A stretch of DNA of 64,000 bases from Nafulsella turpanensis ZLM-10 (GCF_000346615.1 NZ_ANNU01000002.1:62001-126000), one strand, 5' to 3'; positions 8,999 through 18,900 are shown, counted from the stretch's first letter. Notes: generated from the letters alone by a model not told the origin. Translations and numbers: made by a program.

Positions 8999-9392
8999 CC
9001 ATCTCAGCCTCCGACTCCGAATCTTCAGTTAAATCATCAGCCAGCTTTTTCTGTAAAAGGGCCATTCCCTTTTCCACATTAAGAGCAGTGTGTACGCCAG
9101 AAAGAGGAAGGCCTAATTCTACCAGGGTAATGGCAACGGCGGGTTGCATACCAACTACGATGGTTTCGGCATCCATTATTCTAGACATGGTGGCAATATT
9201 GCCAATAATACGGCCCATAAAAGAATCTACAATGGACACTGCCGATATATCGATCAGTACTCCTTTCGATCCGTTTTTCTGAACCATAATTATCAGGTCA
9301 TTTTCCAGGTTGAGGGCAAGCCTGTCGTACATATCTACCTGAATGGTTACAAGCAGGAAGGGCCCCATCTTTAATATTGGAATTCTGTCCAT
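8976..9392 (-). CDS. rsbS: RsbS-like STAS stressosome scaffold
   Basis: 138 aa; one STAS domain (about 1-115) followed by an acidic tail rich in Asp and Glu. The phosphorylation motif LIDISAVSIVDSFMGR places the target serine at residue 57, matching the conserved Ser of Bacillus RsbS. RsbS sequesters RsbT in the stressosome until phosphorylated. It lies 17 bp downstream of rsbR and overlaps rsbT. The acidic C-terminal extension is longer than in Bacillus RsbS. Confidence 0.92.
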   Translation of the reverse strand: MDRIPILKMGPFLLVTIQVDMYDRLALNLENDLIIMVQKNGSKGVLIDISAVSIVDSFMGRIIGNIATMSRIMDAETIVVGMQPAVAITLVELGLPLSGVHTALNVEKGMALLQKKLADDLTEDSESEAEMDDNDQSE

Positions 9393-9409
9393 TCGTCAGG
9401 GTTTTAAGA

Positions 9410-10264
9410 TTAGCTGTTCTTTTTCTTTGCTACCACCAGGTTACTTTTTCTGAAGGCATACTGTAAAGCCGAGGCTAAAGTAGCCTTGGTTTGCACTCCT
9501 GCTAAATCAATTCCTAAATGGACAATGGTTTGGGCAATTTCAGGCCTTATCCCGCTAATGATACACTCTGCTCCCATCAGGCGGGTGGCATTCACAGTTT
9601 TTATAAGGTGCTGAGCCACCAGGGTATCAACGGTAGGTACACCTGATATATCTAAAATGGCGGTGCTGCTTCCGCTATTAACAATTTCCTGTAACAGGTT
9701 TTCCATTACTACCTGAGTCCTTTCGCTATCGAGGGTACCGATGATAGGCAGGGCCAGAATTCCTTCCCAAACCCGGATTACCGGCGTTGAGATTTCATTT
9801 ATTTCGCTCGATTGCCGGATAATCACTTCTTCTCTTCCTTTAATAAAAGTTTCCATGGTTACCAGGCTCAGGCTATCAAGAAGGTCAGAAATGCGAAGAA
9901 TTTCCGAAATCAGTGTCGACTGATCTTCTTTTAATTCTTCCTGAAGAATCTGGATGATGGACCTCTTAAGACTTAAAACAAAAGTAGCCGTTTCGCGGGG
10001 GCTAAAACCAAGCTGCGCCCTGGTGAGGGAAATTCCTGAAATAATTTCTGTTACCTGGTAATATTCAGGTGCTTCAATATCCTCATAATTATTCGACTTT
10101 ATGGCTTCAATAAAAGAATTGAGCAGCTCGGCTGACTGGGCATGAAGCTCATCATTGGCCATTAGATCCTCCCTTACAGCAGGATCTTCTGCCTGGTTCT
10201 CTACCCAGACCTGTAGTACATCTTTTTTTCTTTTAGTGAGGATTTTTGAAGTGGTATTAGACAT
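9410..10264 (-). CDS. rsbR: RsbR-like stressosome co-antagonist
   Basis: 284 aa. The N-terminal half (about 1-150) is an all-helical RsbR N-terminal/RsbRD-like sensor domain rather than a haem-globin; the C-terminal half (about 160-275) is a STAS domain. Both phosphoacceptor threonines of Bacillus RsbRA have counterparts: Thr214 in GVPTVDT and Thr246 in GIRPEIAQT. It is the first gene of the overlapping rsbR-S-T-X-kinase operon. The signal sensed is unknown. A short basic N-terminus (LTKRKKD) precedes the sensor domain. Confidence 0.92.
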   Translation of the reverse strand: MSNTTSKILTKRKKDVLQVWVENQAEDPAVREDLMANDELHAQSAELLNSFIEAIKSNNYEDIEAPEYYQVTEIISGISLTRAQLGFSPRETATFVLSLKRSIIQILQEELKEDQSTLISEILRISDLLDSLSLVTMETFIKGREEVIIRQSSEINEISTPVIRVWEGILALPIIGTLDSERTQVVMENLLQEIVNSGSSTAILDISGVPTVDTLVAQHLIKTVNATRLMGAECIISGIRPEIAQTIVHLGIDLAGVQTKATLASALQYAFRKSNLVVAKKKNS

Positions 10265-10384
10265 TGAAAAATGATTAAAAGTAAGTAAAGGAAAATAAAA
10301 ACAATCCCTGCCAACAACTATAAAGGTTCCAGATAAATTCCTCCTTGAAAAGGAAAAACATACCTGATTCAGGATTCAGACAAA

Positions 10385-10392
10385 CAAATATA
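10385..10392 (-). promoter_or_regulatory. Bacteroidetes -7-like element before the rsb operon
   Basis: On the minus strand the sequence reads TATATTTG, matching the TAnnTTTG element of Bacteroidetes primary-sigma promoters, about 120 bp upstream of rsbR. A clear -33 TTTG partner was not found, so this is only a candidate. Confidence 0.35.
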
Positions 10393-10461
10393 ATGTTAAG
10401 TGGATTATAAATGCCATTTTTGTCTAAAAATCTATTTACCTGCTACCTATTCCGTTTAACA

Positions 10462-10500
10462 AAAATCCAGCCCGGGGATTGAAAAAATGGGCTGGATCAA
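10462..10500 (-). terminator. Terminator after the lysine-rich protein gene
   Basis: Perfect 9-bp arms ATCCAGCCC (10465-10473) and GGGCTGGAT (10489-10497) with a 15-base loop, followed on the minus strand by a T-run. It lies 41 bp beyond the stop of the gene ending at 10541 and separates it from the rsb operon promoter. Confidence 0.75.
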
Positions 10501-10540
10501 TAAATGAAAACCGTGAAACTGGGGCTGTTTAATCCATTCA

Positions 10541-11014
10541 TTAAGTTTCAGTATTAATCTTTTTAACCTCTTTCAACTTCCAGCGCTTCCAGATGGCTAA
10601 ACTTACGGTGTAAACATTACCTGTCGTAAGGTCGGAGAATATAACTACAGGTGTTTTCGTGCTAAAATCGGTAGCAAAGCCTAAGGGTAAAAGGGTTTGC
10701 TTTTTATTACTGTAAACCGCCCGAAGACTAGGGCGATTTTCTCCCGGCCTTTGATCGGCCAGGTCCCTTACCTCCTCTTTGTCAGGAACCTTTTCTTTTT
10801 CTTTTATCTTTCCTTTTTCAGGACCCGCAGCAGTGGGTTTTCTGTTCTTCGGCTTTTCTACCTCCTTTTTCTCCGGGTCCTTAGTCCCCGTCTTTTTCTT
10901 TGCAACCTTCACCTCCCCCTTGGTATCAGTCACTTTGGCGGCTTTCCCTACCACCTTTTTTTTCGATTCTTTTGTGGCCGGTGAAGTTGTTTTTTTACCT
11001 TTTCCTTTCAGCAT
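10541..11014 (-). CDS. Lysine-rich hypothetical protein
   Basis: 157 aa. Residues about 1-85 are low-complexity and highly basic, dominated by K, P, E, T and A with KKK and KEKEK runs; they look disordered and histone-tail-like. The C-terminal 65 residues look folded, with alternating hydrophobics (VVIFSDLTTGNVYTVSLAIW) and a basic end. The family is not recognised. A nucleic-acid-binding or ribosome-associated role is possible from charge alone but is a guess. It is flanked by its own terminator and lies between the rsb operon and the TIGR02588 gene, all on the minus strand. Confidence 0.65.
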   Translation of the reverse strand: MLKGKGKKTTSPATKESKKKVVGKAAKVTDTKGEVKVAKKKTGTKDPEKKEVEKPKNRKPTAAGPEKGKIKEKEKVPDKEEVRDLADQRPGENRPSLRAVYSNKKQTLLPLGFATDFSTKTPVVIFSDLTTGNVYTVSLAIWKRWKLKEVKKINTET

Positions 11015-11195
11015 TCTTTTTTCATAAAAGACAACAAAAAAGGCCTTTTAATTCCATAAATGGCCATTATTTAGAAGAAATAAAGGTAAAACTGCTGGTT
11101 TGTAAAAATGAGGAAAGAAAGGAGCTTACCGGGTCCGCCACCTGCTCTCCTTCCATCTTTTCTCAGCTAAAGATAGCCCCGGCATCAAAGCCCTA

Positions 11196-11594
11196 TCAGG
11201 GTTGCAGGTAAGTTATAGAAGAAAGGACTAAGGAATCTCCTTTTTGTCTTTCACGATCAAAAATGATCCATCCCACCTGTTCTGACTGAATGGGAACATA
11301 GCTAATACTTACTGTACCACTTTCTGTGGCTTTCCCCTTCTGGTAGAGCGTAAATTTTAAGTTAGCATTGGTGGCAGTTTCCTCTCCACGGTTGGTTACC
11401 GTTAAACGCCAGGTATAATCGGGTAAATCGGCCCTGTATCTACTTACTACTTCTAATTTAGGGGGAATGCCATCCAGCTTAAAAGACTGGTAAGCAAGAT
11501 AGCCTATCATACTTAAGGATAAGATTGCGCCAAGGCTAAAAACTGTTAACTGGAGCCAGTTAAAATGAACTTTGTTACCGAATTTGATACTCAT
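11196..11594 (-). CDS. TIGR02588-like single-pass membrane protein
   Basis: 132 aa. One N-terminal transmembrane helix (about residues 15-35), then an extracytoplasmic beta-rich domain with WRLTVTNRGEETA, typical of an Ig-like fold. Size, topology and the position immediately after a TIGR02587-like gene match the conserved pair TIGR02587/TIGR02588 of unknown function, seen in diverse bacteria. The start lies 24 bp after the neighbour's stop, so the two form an operon. The soluble domain may be a ligand- or partner-binding beta-sandwich; no catalytic motif is visible. Confidence 0.75.
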   Translation of the reverse strand: MSIKFGNKVHFNWLQLTVFSLGAILSLSMIGYLAYQSFKLDGIPPKLEVVSRYRADLPDYTWRLTVTNRGEETATNANLKFTLYQKGKATESGTVSISYVPIQSEQVGWIIFDRERQKGDSLVLSSITYLQP

Positions 11595-11618
11595 AAGTTT
11601 CTAAATTCTAGCAAATTT

Positions 11619-12503
11619 CTACTGCCCGTCAATCAGCAGCCGGCCGGCCGAGGAGCCAATGGAAGCAGGAATACCCAGTACCACCATTTCGGAAGCTGTT
11701 AAAAGAATACTGTTTTCTATTCTGCCAAAAAACCACAGCATCCCTAAGGAGGCTAATAGAGCAACGGAATAGCTTACTACAAGATCGTAAATCATTTTTG
11801 GTATCGGCGGCCTTTGATCTCTGGCTCCTTTAAAATTACTGAAGAACAAGATGACAGCGCTAAGGGCAAGGGAAATAAGGATCATCAGCAAAATATTTAA
11901 CTTGCCACTGCCCACGGCCAGCATCTTAATCTCCATTGTAGGCGCCACAGAAGAGGCAAAAAGAATAGCCCCGCAGGCAGACAGGGTTACATCATGAAGA
12001 ACATCAAAGGTTCCCCCTTTTTCTTCCGGCCCCTCTTTTCCCTGTTCTTTTTCCGATTGTCCCAGCTGTGCAGTACCCACAGAAATTCCGATTGCGACAA
12101 TCATCGATTCAACCACTAATTTTCCTATCATTTCATTATGGGGCATCTGGAAATTGATGCGGTTTAACAGCCATAGTACCAGAAAACTTACAATTATACC
12201 CAGTCCCAGTTCTTCAAATGAATCTTTGGCAACTTCCCACCAGCTGCTATCCTTTCGCATACCGCCGTAACGGTTATAGCCCAGGAGGAGAACATAAGTA
12301 ACAACGACAATTATCAGGAGATACTCAGGTGGGGCCGTAAAACCACGCCACCACATTTCCATGGTATACAGCAGAGGCAGACTAAACATAAGCCCTCCCA
12401 CAATTCCTCTTCCATATTCTTTAAGGGTTTCTGTAGCGGATTTCACATCTGCCGAATGGCTCTGCCCGTTATTATCTGAAGAACTGTGGCTTTTTTCTCC
12501 CAT
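11619..12503 (-). CDS. TIGR02587 family integral membrane protein
   Basis: 294 aa with a hydrophilic N-terminus (about 1-30, Ser/His/Asp-rich) and seven to eight predicted transmembrane segments from about residue 33 on. The pattern YGRGIVGGLMFSLPLLYTMEMWW at the first helix, a conserved Glu-Met-Trp and internal GxGxxVS segments are as in TIGR02587. A charged loop of about 15 residues (EKEQGKEGPEEKGG) lies midway. Function unknown; it always travels with TIGR02588, encoded immediately downstream here. Location near stress-response genes suggests but does not prove a stress role. Confidence 0.82.
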   Translation of the reverse strand: MGEKSHSSSDNNGQSHSADVKSATETLKEYGRGIVGGLMFSLPLLYTMEMWWRGFTAPPEYLLIIVVVTYVLLLGYNRYGGMRKDSSWWEVAKDSFEELGLGIIVSFLVLWLLNRINFQMPHNEMIGKLVVESMIVAIGISVGTAQLGQSEKEQGKEGPEEKGGTFDVLHDVTLSACGAILFASSVAPTMEIKMLAVGSGKLNILLMILISLALSAVILFFSNFKGARDQRPPIPKMIYDLVVSYSVALLASLGMLWFFGRIENSILLTASEMVVLGIPASIGSSAGRLLIDGQ

Positions 12504-13078
12504 TCAATTATGGATTACCTAAATAATTAAAAGTTAAAGGATTGTGCACCATCTTTAGAAAAGAAACAACAAATAGAAAAGAAACAACAAAAATTGGATT
12601 GTGTTTTTAATGAATAGAATTAAGGTCATTACTGTTGTTGCCTAACGGTAAGAGTAAAAAAAGAAGGCTCCTGTAGAATACTTGTATAGCGAAAAGTTGC
12701 CAGAGAAATCCTCTCTTTACACCTCTCCTTTGCTGAAGACCTCTTTCCAATAATGAAGAGTTAAAGGCTCTCAGGTGCAGGTAATTAAAGATAAGTATCC
12801 GGACATATTTAGTTTTAACTATTTTATGTTTTACCACCTGGCAACGGGCACCGTGACAAGGATGGATCTTGCCATTTTTTAAGTTCTTTTGTGACACTTA
12901 TTTGAAAAGATGCCTCCGCTGTCGGCATGACAGACAGTTTAATTTATTTCTTACTACTTAACTCCTTTAGTTCCTCTCAAACCATTCAGATGTTGAAAGG
13001 TTACAAAACCAGGCATTCCCGTTGTGCAGGAACTGAAAAAGCTAGCTGATTCAAAAGAAATAAATAATAAATTCTACT
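12504..13078. other. Intergenic region between divergent genes
   Basis: 575 bp between the starts of two divergently transcribed membrane-protein genes, so it should hold both promoters. It contains an 18-bp tandem duplication and a fragment resembling the interspersed repeats of this genome (around 12910-12945). A 96-codon frame at 12607-12897 has no family resemblance and no coding character. Confidence 0.5.
12556..12591. repeat. 18-bp perfect tandem duplication
   Basis: TAGAAAAGAAACAACAAA occurs twice head to tail (12556-12573 and 12574-12591) about 55 bp upstream of the TIGR02587 gene. Confidence 0.9.
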
Positions 13079-14020
13079 ATGCGAGTAATAAAGGTAAAGG
13101 CACCTGAAGGTTTTGGAAAACAAATCGCCGAACTGGCCTTTCAGGCAGGTGCTTCTGACGTAAGCTTCCAGACCAGTAAAAGAGTAAAATCAGACAACAG
13201 CAGCCTTACGGAAGAGGTTATTACAATTGAAACCTCTACTCCTAAAGCAAAGAATTTGGTTGAATCTCTGATGGAAGCACCCTTTTACGATCCAAAAACT
13301 TTTAACTTTTCCGTTCAGCACCCTGAAAGTTTATGGGGCAGTGAACTTCCCTCCAAAGAGACCAAACCTCTTATTCAGCCTTCTTCCGATGTGTATGAAG
13401 ACCTTTGGGAATATACCAACGTTACAGCAGGACTCCTCAGCCGCATCTTTCTTTCCTCTCTCCTGCTGAGCTATGGCATGGTAGAAGGTTATATGCCATT
13501 AATCATCGCAAGCCTTCTGTTTCTGCCTTACCACCATAATTTGCTGGCAGTTGGCTTTTCAGGCTGCATCCGGGAATGGCGTTTAATGGGCCAGGGCTTA
13601 CTGGCTTTCCTGCTTTCAACGCTTATGATTGTTGCCGCAGGGGTAGTGGTAGCCCTTTACCTGGAGCCGGGCATTAAGTTTACGGAGTTCAGCACTCCTC
13701 CCTTCCAGAGCTTTTTAATAGCAGCTGTAATTGGTCTGGCAGCGGGCATTGGTGCTGTAGATGACGCAGGGCGGCACGAACTGATTGGCCTTGCCGCCAC
13801 CGCCCACGTTTCGGTATACCCAGCCTGGTTCGGGCTAAAATTTGTCTACGGATTTTCGCATGGCGATCATCCATGGGAAAAGCTTTGGGTATTTGGAATG
13901 GATGTCGTCACCATAATGGTATTTTCCGGAATTGCCTTTGCCATTATGAAAATGAATGGAAAAGGAATCCGGCGCTTTATTGAGGAGAATAAAAATATGG
14001 AAATGGAGAAGAAAAGATAA
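13079..14020 (+). CDS. DUF389-like integral membrane protein
   Basis: 313 aa. The first 115 residues are soluble and start MRVIKVKAPEGFGKQIAELA, the same layout as the N-terminal regulatory domain of DUF389 proteins, with an ITIETSTPKAKNLVE-type beta-alpha motif. After it come about six transmembrane segments (from about 120 to 300) with glycine-rich helices (AAVIGLAAGIGAVDDAG) and a short basic tail. A broken DUF389 gene lies 0.65 kb downstream on the other strand, so this may be a divergent paralogue. Function unknown. It is monocistronic, and its start is preceded by an A/T-rich segment. Confidence 0.65.
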   Translation: MRVIKVKAPEGFGKQIAELAFQAGASDVSFQTSKRVKSDNSSLTEEVITIETSTPKAKNLVESLMEAPFYDPKTFNFSVQHPESLWGSELPSKETKPLIQPSSDVYEDLWEYTNVTAGLLSRIFLSSLLLSYGMVEGYMPLIIASLLFLPYHHNLLAVGFSGCIREWRLMGQGLLAFLLSTLMIVAAGVVVALYLEPGIKFTEFSTPPFQSFLIAAVIGLAAGIGAVDDAGRHELIGLAATAHVSVYPAWFGLKFVYGFSHGDHPWEKLWVFGMDVVTIMVFSGIAFAIMKMNGKGIRRFIEENKNMEMEKKR

Positions 14021-14189
14021 GAAACGCTTTTTTGATGCTAAATTGAATTGGAGCCATAAGATATTTGGAAACTTTTTAGCTGTTTATTTTCTTCCATATG
14101 GGCGAATCTTTCAAATCTGCTGTCTCCGCAAAAATGGAGGGACTGAGCCGAAAAAGCCATGGACCCTTTGTTCGTTAATATCTCAGCTC

Positions 14190-14622
14190 TTAATGTTTGG
14201 TACTTTCAAGGCTTATCTGATCATTTTGTTTTGCCTCGAACCGTAACTGTCCGCCTTTCGGGAAAGTAGCCATCGGGTTAATATGTCCAAAATCAAAATT
14301 ACCTATTACGGGCACCCCTTCCAGTTCTTTTTTGGACCTGACCATTTTCGTAGTCAATATACTTCAGGAGCTGGTTGCCACTGGAGCCTCCATTGGCCGG
14401 AATGGTGACCTGCACTTCCGGGCCTGCGAAGGCCTCATGAAGGTCTTCCAGCCGATGTTCTACTGTGGTGGTGCAAAATCCATTAAACTCCTCCACATAT
14501 TTCCCAAAACTGATTTTAGGCCAGGCTTTTCCAGTCTTTCCTTTCCCTGCTTTTTAATTGATTCACTTTTTTCAGGTGGAAAGCTGTGCGAAGGAGCAAT
14601 AACCCTTACATGGTCGCCCTTT
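14190..14622 (-). pseudogene. Broken LD-carboxypeptidase (peptidase S66)
   Basis: Fragments of an S66 LD-carboxypeptidase in order: KGDHVRVIAPSHSFPPEKSE, then after a frameshift ISFGKYVEEFNGF, HRLEDLHEAFAGPEVQ, NGGSSGNQLLKYIDYE, then a jump straight to the C-terminal ELEGVPVIGNFDFGHINPMA in another frame, ending at TAA (14190-14192). The middle of the protein, including the catalytic GYSD-type serine motif, is deleted. At least two frameshifts plus a large internal deletion make it non-functional. LdcA removes the terminal D-Ala from peptidoglycan tetrapeptides; the window shows no replacement. Confidence 0.75.
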
Positions 14623-14669
14623 TAAAGCTTGTTTGGTATCATCATAAATGAAGGAATTAAAATAACTTT

Positions 14670-15605
14670 TTATTCAGCAGTGGTTTCTCTTCTATGATAA
14701 TAAGATTTTACCCAGGCGAATACCGGAATAGAAAATACAAGCACCAGGAGTACATCCAGCAGGAAGCGAACAGCGGCAGCTCCTGCAAGGGCAAAATCTC
14801 CATCTACCATGCCGATACCAGTAAGGGCGGCCGATGGTACAAGCGCCAGCGCAATCATTACCCCCGAGGTATAGACCGACTTTTGGGTGGCCAACAATAC
14901 CGCTCCTGCAATACTGGCTACGGACGAAGCAAGCAGGGAGGAAAAAGTAATGCTGCTCCAGTATTTTATCAGTTCCTGAGCGGGCACATAATAAGAAGTG
15001 GCAGGTGAAGTAGGTTCCAGGCCGGAAATATCGAGGATAAGGGAAGTAATGGCCGCCCCAATTATCAGTGCCAGATACCCTTAAAAAAAGTCGATGAGCC
15101 CATAGGACCATCCCCTGTATTTCGCGAATACTCCAAGGGAAATTCTCACAATCGGCATAAAACCCGGTGCAATCAGCATACCCCCGATAACAATATGCAG
15201 GGAGTTATTGGCAATCCCGATGGTGGCCAGGGAGCCGGCTATCATCAACAGTATCATGGTATTGATGGAGGTATTGCTGTCGTTACTAATGGTCATTTCC
15301 ATCTCTTCCCAGCTTCCTTCATTATTATCCCTGGCAATGGGATGGTAGGCTTGGGTTGGGGAATAGCTGGAGGGTGCAGTGGTCGATACAGATATACCCT
15401 TTTCTTCTCCCAAACCATAACCATCAAGCAACATTACCTGGTGCAGAGAGCTGTTAGGGATCGCAAGGCTGATTTCGTCTCCCGGAGGGGATACAGAGAC
15501 ACCCAGTTAAACCTTTAATTCCAGCAGGTGGTCTACCTCCCTGAGATCTTTCAGTAAATGATCTGTTTTTTCAGAAGGGGTAGTAATATTAATCAGTCGA
15601 GCCAT
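14670..15605 (-). pseudogene. DUF389 membrane protein gene with two in-frame TAA codons
   Basis: One uninterrupted frame of 312 codons reads as a DUF389 protein: MARLINITTPSEKTDHLLKD (regulatory N-terminus), PPGDEISLAIPNSSLHQVM, SWEEMEMTISNDSNTSIN, HIVIGGMLIAPGFMPIVRIS, GYLALIIGAAITSLILDISG and LVPSAALTGIGMVDGD, with about six membrane segments. The frame is broken only by TAA at codon 33 (15507-15509) and codon 175 (15081-15083); there is no frameshift. The second stop stands where related proteins usually have Lys (FF-x-GY). Either a recently inactivated gene, read errors, or (unlikely) readthrough. Confidence 0.8.
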
Positions 15606-15841
15606 AGAAAAGTACCTGGTGAGTCAAAAACATTTGAGTTAAACAAATCTTTCCCCCCTCTCTTCGGGCTTTGTTTGTTTTTTTTCAGGTATCTCCTTTT
15701 TATGGAATGCCCCCTCTTTTTTGTGGAATTTTGAGAAGAAAGGAAAAGGAATAAAGGCACACGGGTTCTCATACAGTCCTTTTCCGGCCCGTCTGCTACC
15801 TGGCATATAAATCTTATTGCTTAGGAAGGAAGCAGGCCTGA
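15606..15841. other. Intergenic region, nothing recognised
   Basis: Upstream region of the DUF389 pseudogene and downstream region of the PKD protein gene. It holds T-rich tracts near 15667-15682 and no gene; the only other signal is the terminator described next. Confidence 0.4.
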
Positions 15842-15905
15842 AACAACAAAAAATCCCGCACCCCTTCAAAGCTCCTGATGGGAACCTTCCGGAATGCGGG
15901 ATTAA
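15841..15905 (-). terminator. Terminator of the PKD esterase gene
   Basis: Perfect 9-bp arms AATCCCGCA (15852-15860) and TGCGGGATT (15895-15903) with a 34-base loop that itself contains complementary pieces, followed on the minus strand by TTTTTGTTG. It lies 17 bp beyond the stop codon. Confidence 0.75.
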
Positions 15906-15921
15906 ATTTTATAACCCAGGC

Positions 15922-18900
15922 TTACTGATGGATTACCCTCAGCATCTTTTTAAATGTTCCCTTTTTATTCTGTACCTGAATAAAATAAGTACCTGGTTCC
16001 AGGCCTCCTGACGGAAGGTTAATCCTGTATATGAGCTCCTCTCCTGCTATTGCCTGCACAATTCCCCTGTACAGCTCCTTCAGCATGGGATCATATACCC
16101 GAACGCTTAGCTGGTCATTCTCCTTTGATACCAGTTGTAAATGAACATAATCAGTAAAAGGGTTAGGATAAGCTAATAAGTTAGTAACCGAAGCCTCCAC
16201 CGGATCTGTACCATTTACCAGTGGTTTAACAGTTAGCTGCACCTCTGCCGAATCAGTAGCTCCCTCATTATCCGTAGCCGTAAGGCGGAATACATACACC
16301 CCTTCAACCAATCCTACTATCTCTACCTGGGTGGTATCATTTCTGTTCATATTGATTCCTGCCGGTCCGCTCACCTGCTCCCACAAGTAAGATACTATAC
16401 TTCCATCATTATCATTAGCAGATCCTTTCAGCGTAAAATAATCAACAGGAAGTATAAGCGTGGTATCCTGCATAACATTTACCAGTGGTCCCTGATTTCC
16501 CTCAGCCGGTTCAAAAACATTTACAATTACGGTATCGGAAGCAGTAGCCCCTTTATTATCTGTAACGGTAACTTTAAAGGTGTAGGAATCATTTTCCAGT
16601 CCCGAAATCGATACTGTCGGCCGGTCTGCATTGCTGAGCGTGGCGGCGCTACCGGAAAGCTTTTCCCAGAGGTAAGAAGAGATTGTACCATCCTCATCGG
16701 AAGCCGCTGCTGATAAAGTAACGGAATTGTTGGGTAAGGTTAGGCTGACATCTGTGCCGGCATTGACAGTCGGTGCAATGTTCTCGGCAGGCTTTACTTT
16801 CAGCTGAACCTCATCATGGGCGGTAGCTCCTTTATTATCTGTGATGGTAACGCGGAAAATATAGTTTCCTTCCACAAGGTTCGTTACTACCAGCTCTGCT
16901 TCGCCTGTTTCGGCAAGGGTAGCCGACGGTCCCTGTACTTTTTCCCAAAGGTAGGTAGAGATAGTTCCATCCGGGTCCCGGGCATCCGCCATAAAAGTGG
17001 CGGTATTATTCGGGAGCATAATGGTTTGGTCAGTTCCGGCACTGACCGTTGGTTTTTGGTTAGGAGCTACTTTTACCTCCAGTTCTACCTGGTCAGCGGC
17101 CGTTGCCCCTTCGTTATCCTGCACGGTAACTTTAAAGATATAATTCCCCTGCACCAGGCTGGAAAGGGAAAGTCGTGCGGTAGTGGCTCCACTCATGCTG
17201 AAAGTGGAGGGGCCGCTTACCTTTTCCCATTTATAGCTTTTAATGCTTCCATCGGCATCTTTAGCCTCCGCCACCAGCACCGCTGTATCGGTAGGAAGGG
17301 TAATGGTTTTCTTGCTGCCTGCTTCCACCACCGGTTGCTGGTTAGGGGCGGGAAGAACGGTAAGCTTCACTTCATCCTGAGAAGTGGCCCCCGCTCCATC
17401 GGTAACCAGGGCTTTAAATACATACTCCCCTTTTACCGGATTTAGCACCGTAAGCGTGGCGGAGGTGGTATCTTTTAAGGTAACCGCCGGGCCACTTACC
17501 TTCTTCCAGAGGTAGCTAAGCGCAGAACCTTCCGGGTCGGAGGCCTTAACGGTGAAGCTTACACTGCTAAGGGGTAAAGTAACTGTTTTATCTTCACCTG
17601 CATTTACTACCGGTTCTTTATTCGCAGCAGGGTTTACCACCAGCAAAACTTCATCTGAGGCTTTCCCTCCTTTATCGTCGGTAGCCGTAACTTTAAAGGT
17701 GTAGCTTCCTTTTGTTAATCCTGAAAGCGACAGGGTTTTGGTTGTTTGACCCGACATTTCCGCTGCCGGACCTGTCAGCTTTTCCCACAGATAGCTTTTT
17801 ATTACCCCATCCGGGTCCTTCGCTTCAGCAGTAAGTGTCGCTGTATTGGTTGGCAGAGTGATGGTTTTATCTTCACCCGCACTCACAACCGGCAACTCAT
17901 TTGGCTTTGGCTTCACTACCACACTTACAGTATCCGAAGCGGTTCCTCCCACATTATCCGCTACACTCACCACAAAAGTATAAGTCCCTTCTTTTAGAGC
18001 AGACAGTGACAGCTTAGCAGTGGACTGTCCGTTTACAGTAGCTGTAGTAGGCCCTGAGAGTTGCTTCCAGCTGTATGAGTCAATATTTCCATCAGGGTCC
18101 CGGGCCTCTGCCATAAGAGTGGCAGTATCTTCAGGAAGGGTAATGGTTTGGTCGGCGCCGGCATTCACTACCGGCAGTTCATTGGGCTTTGGCTTCACCA
18201 GAAGCGCCACTTCCTGGAAAGCGGTAGCCCCTTCGTTATCCTTAACGGTCACTTTAAACTTATAACTTCCTTCTACCAGACCGCTAACGGTTAACTTCTT
18301 AGTGGCTGTATCCTTTAAATTGACCACCGGACCCTCCAGCTGTTGCCAGAGGTAAGAAGCGATGGTGCCATCAGAATCCGTTGCATTGGCAGTAAAGCTG
18401 GTGCTATTGGTGGGAAGGGTAACTACCTGATCCTGCAAATCGTCTATAACAGGGGCTTTATTCGCAGCTTTATTTACAACAAGAATCACCTCATCGGCAT
18501 CCATAGCGCCCTCTGCATCCTTTACACTAACCTGAAAAATATAACTTCCTTCTACCAGATTGTTAAGCGAAAGCGTGGCTTTGGTGGTATCTGTCAGGCT
18601 AAGCTTTGGCCCTTCGAGTTGTCGCCACAAATAGGTAAGGGCGGTCCCGTCAGGGTCGGAAGCGATGGCGGTAAAGCTTGTACTGTTCGTGGGGAGCGTA
18701 AGCGTTTTGTCTTTTCCGGCATCGACCACCGGGGCCTCATTACCATCTGTGACTCCCTCCTTCTGATGGGCCAGCATCCATTCATAAAAATCTTTTTCAT
18801 TATAGGCTCTGCTCCAGGTGTTATGGCCCACGCTATCATATTCGGTATAACGTACTTCACCACCAGCAGCTCTTACAGCCTCCACTGTTTCACGGGTTAC

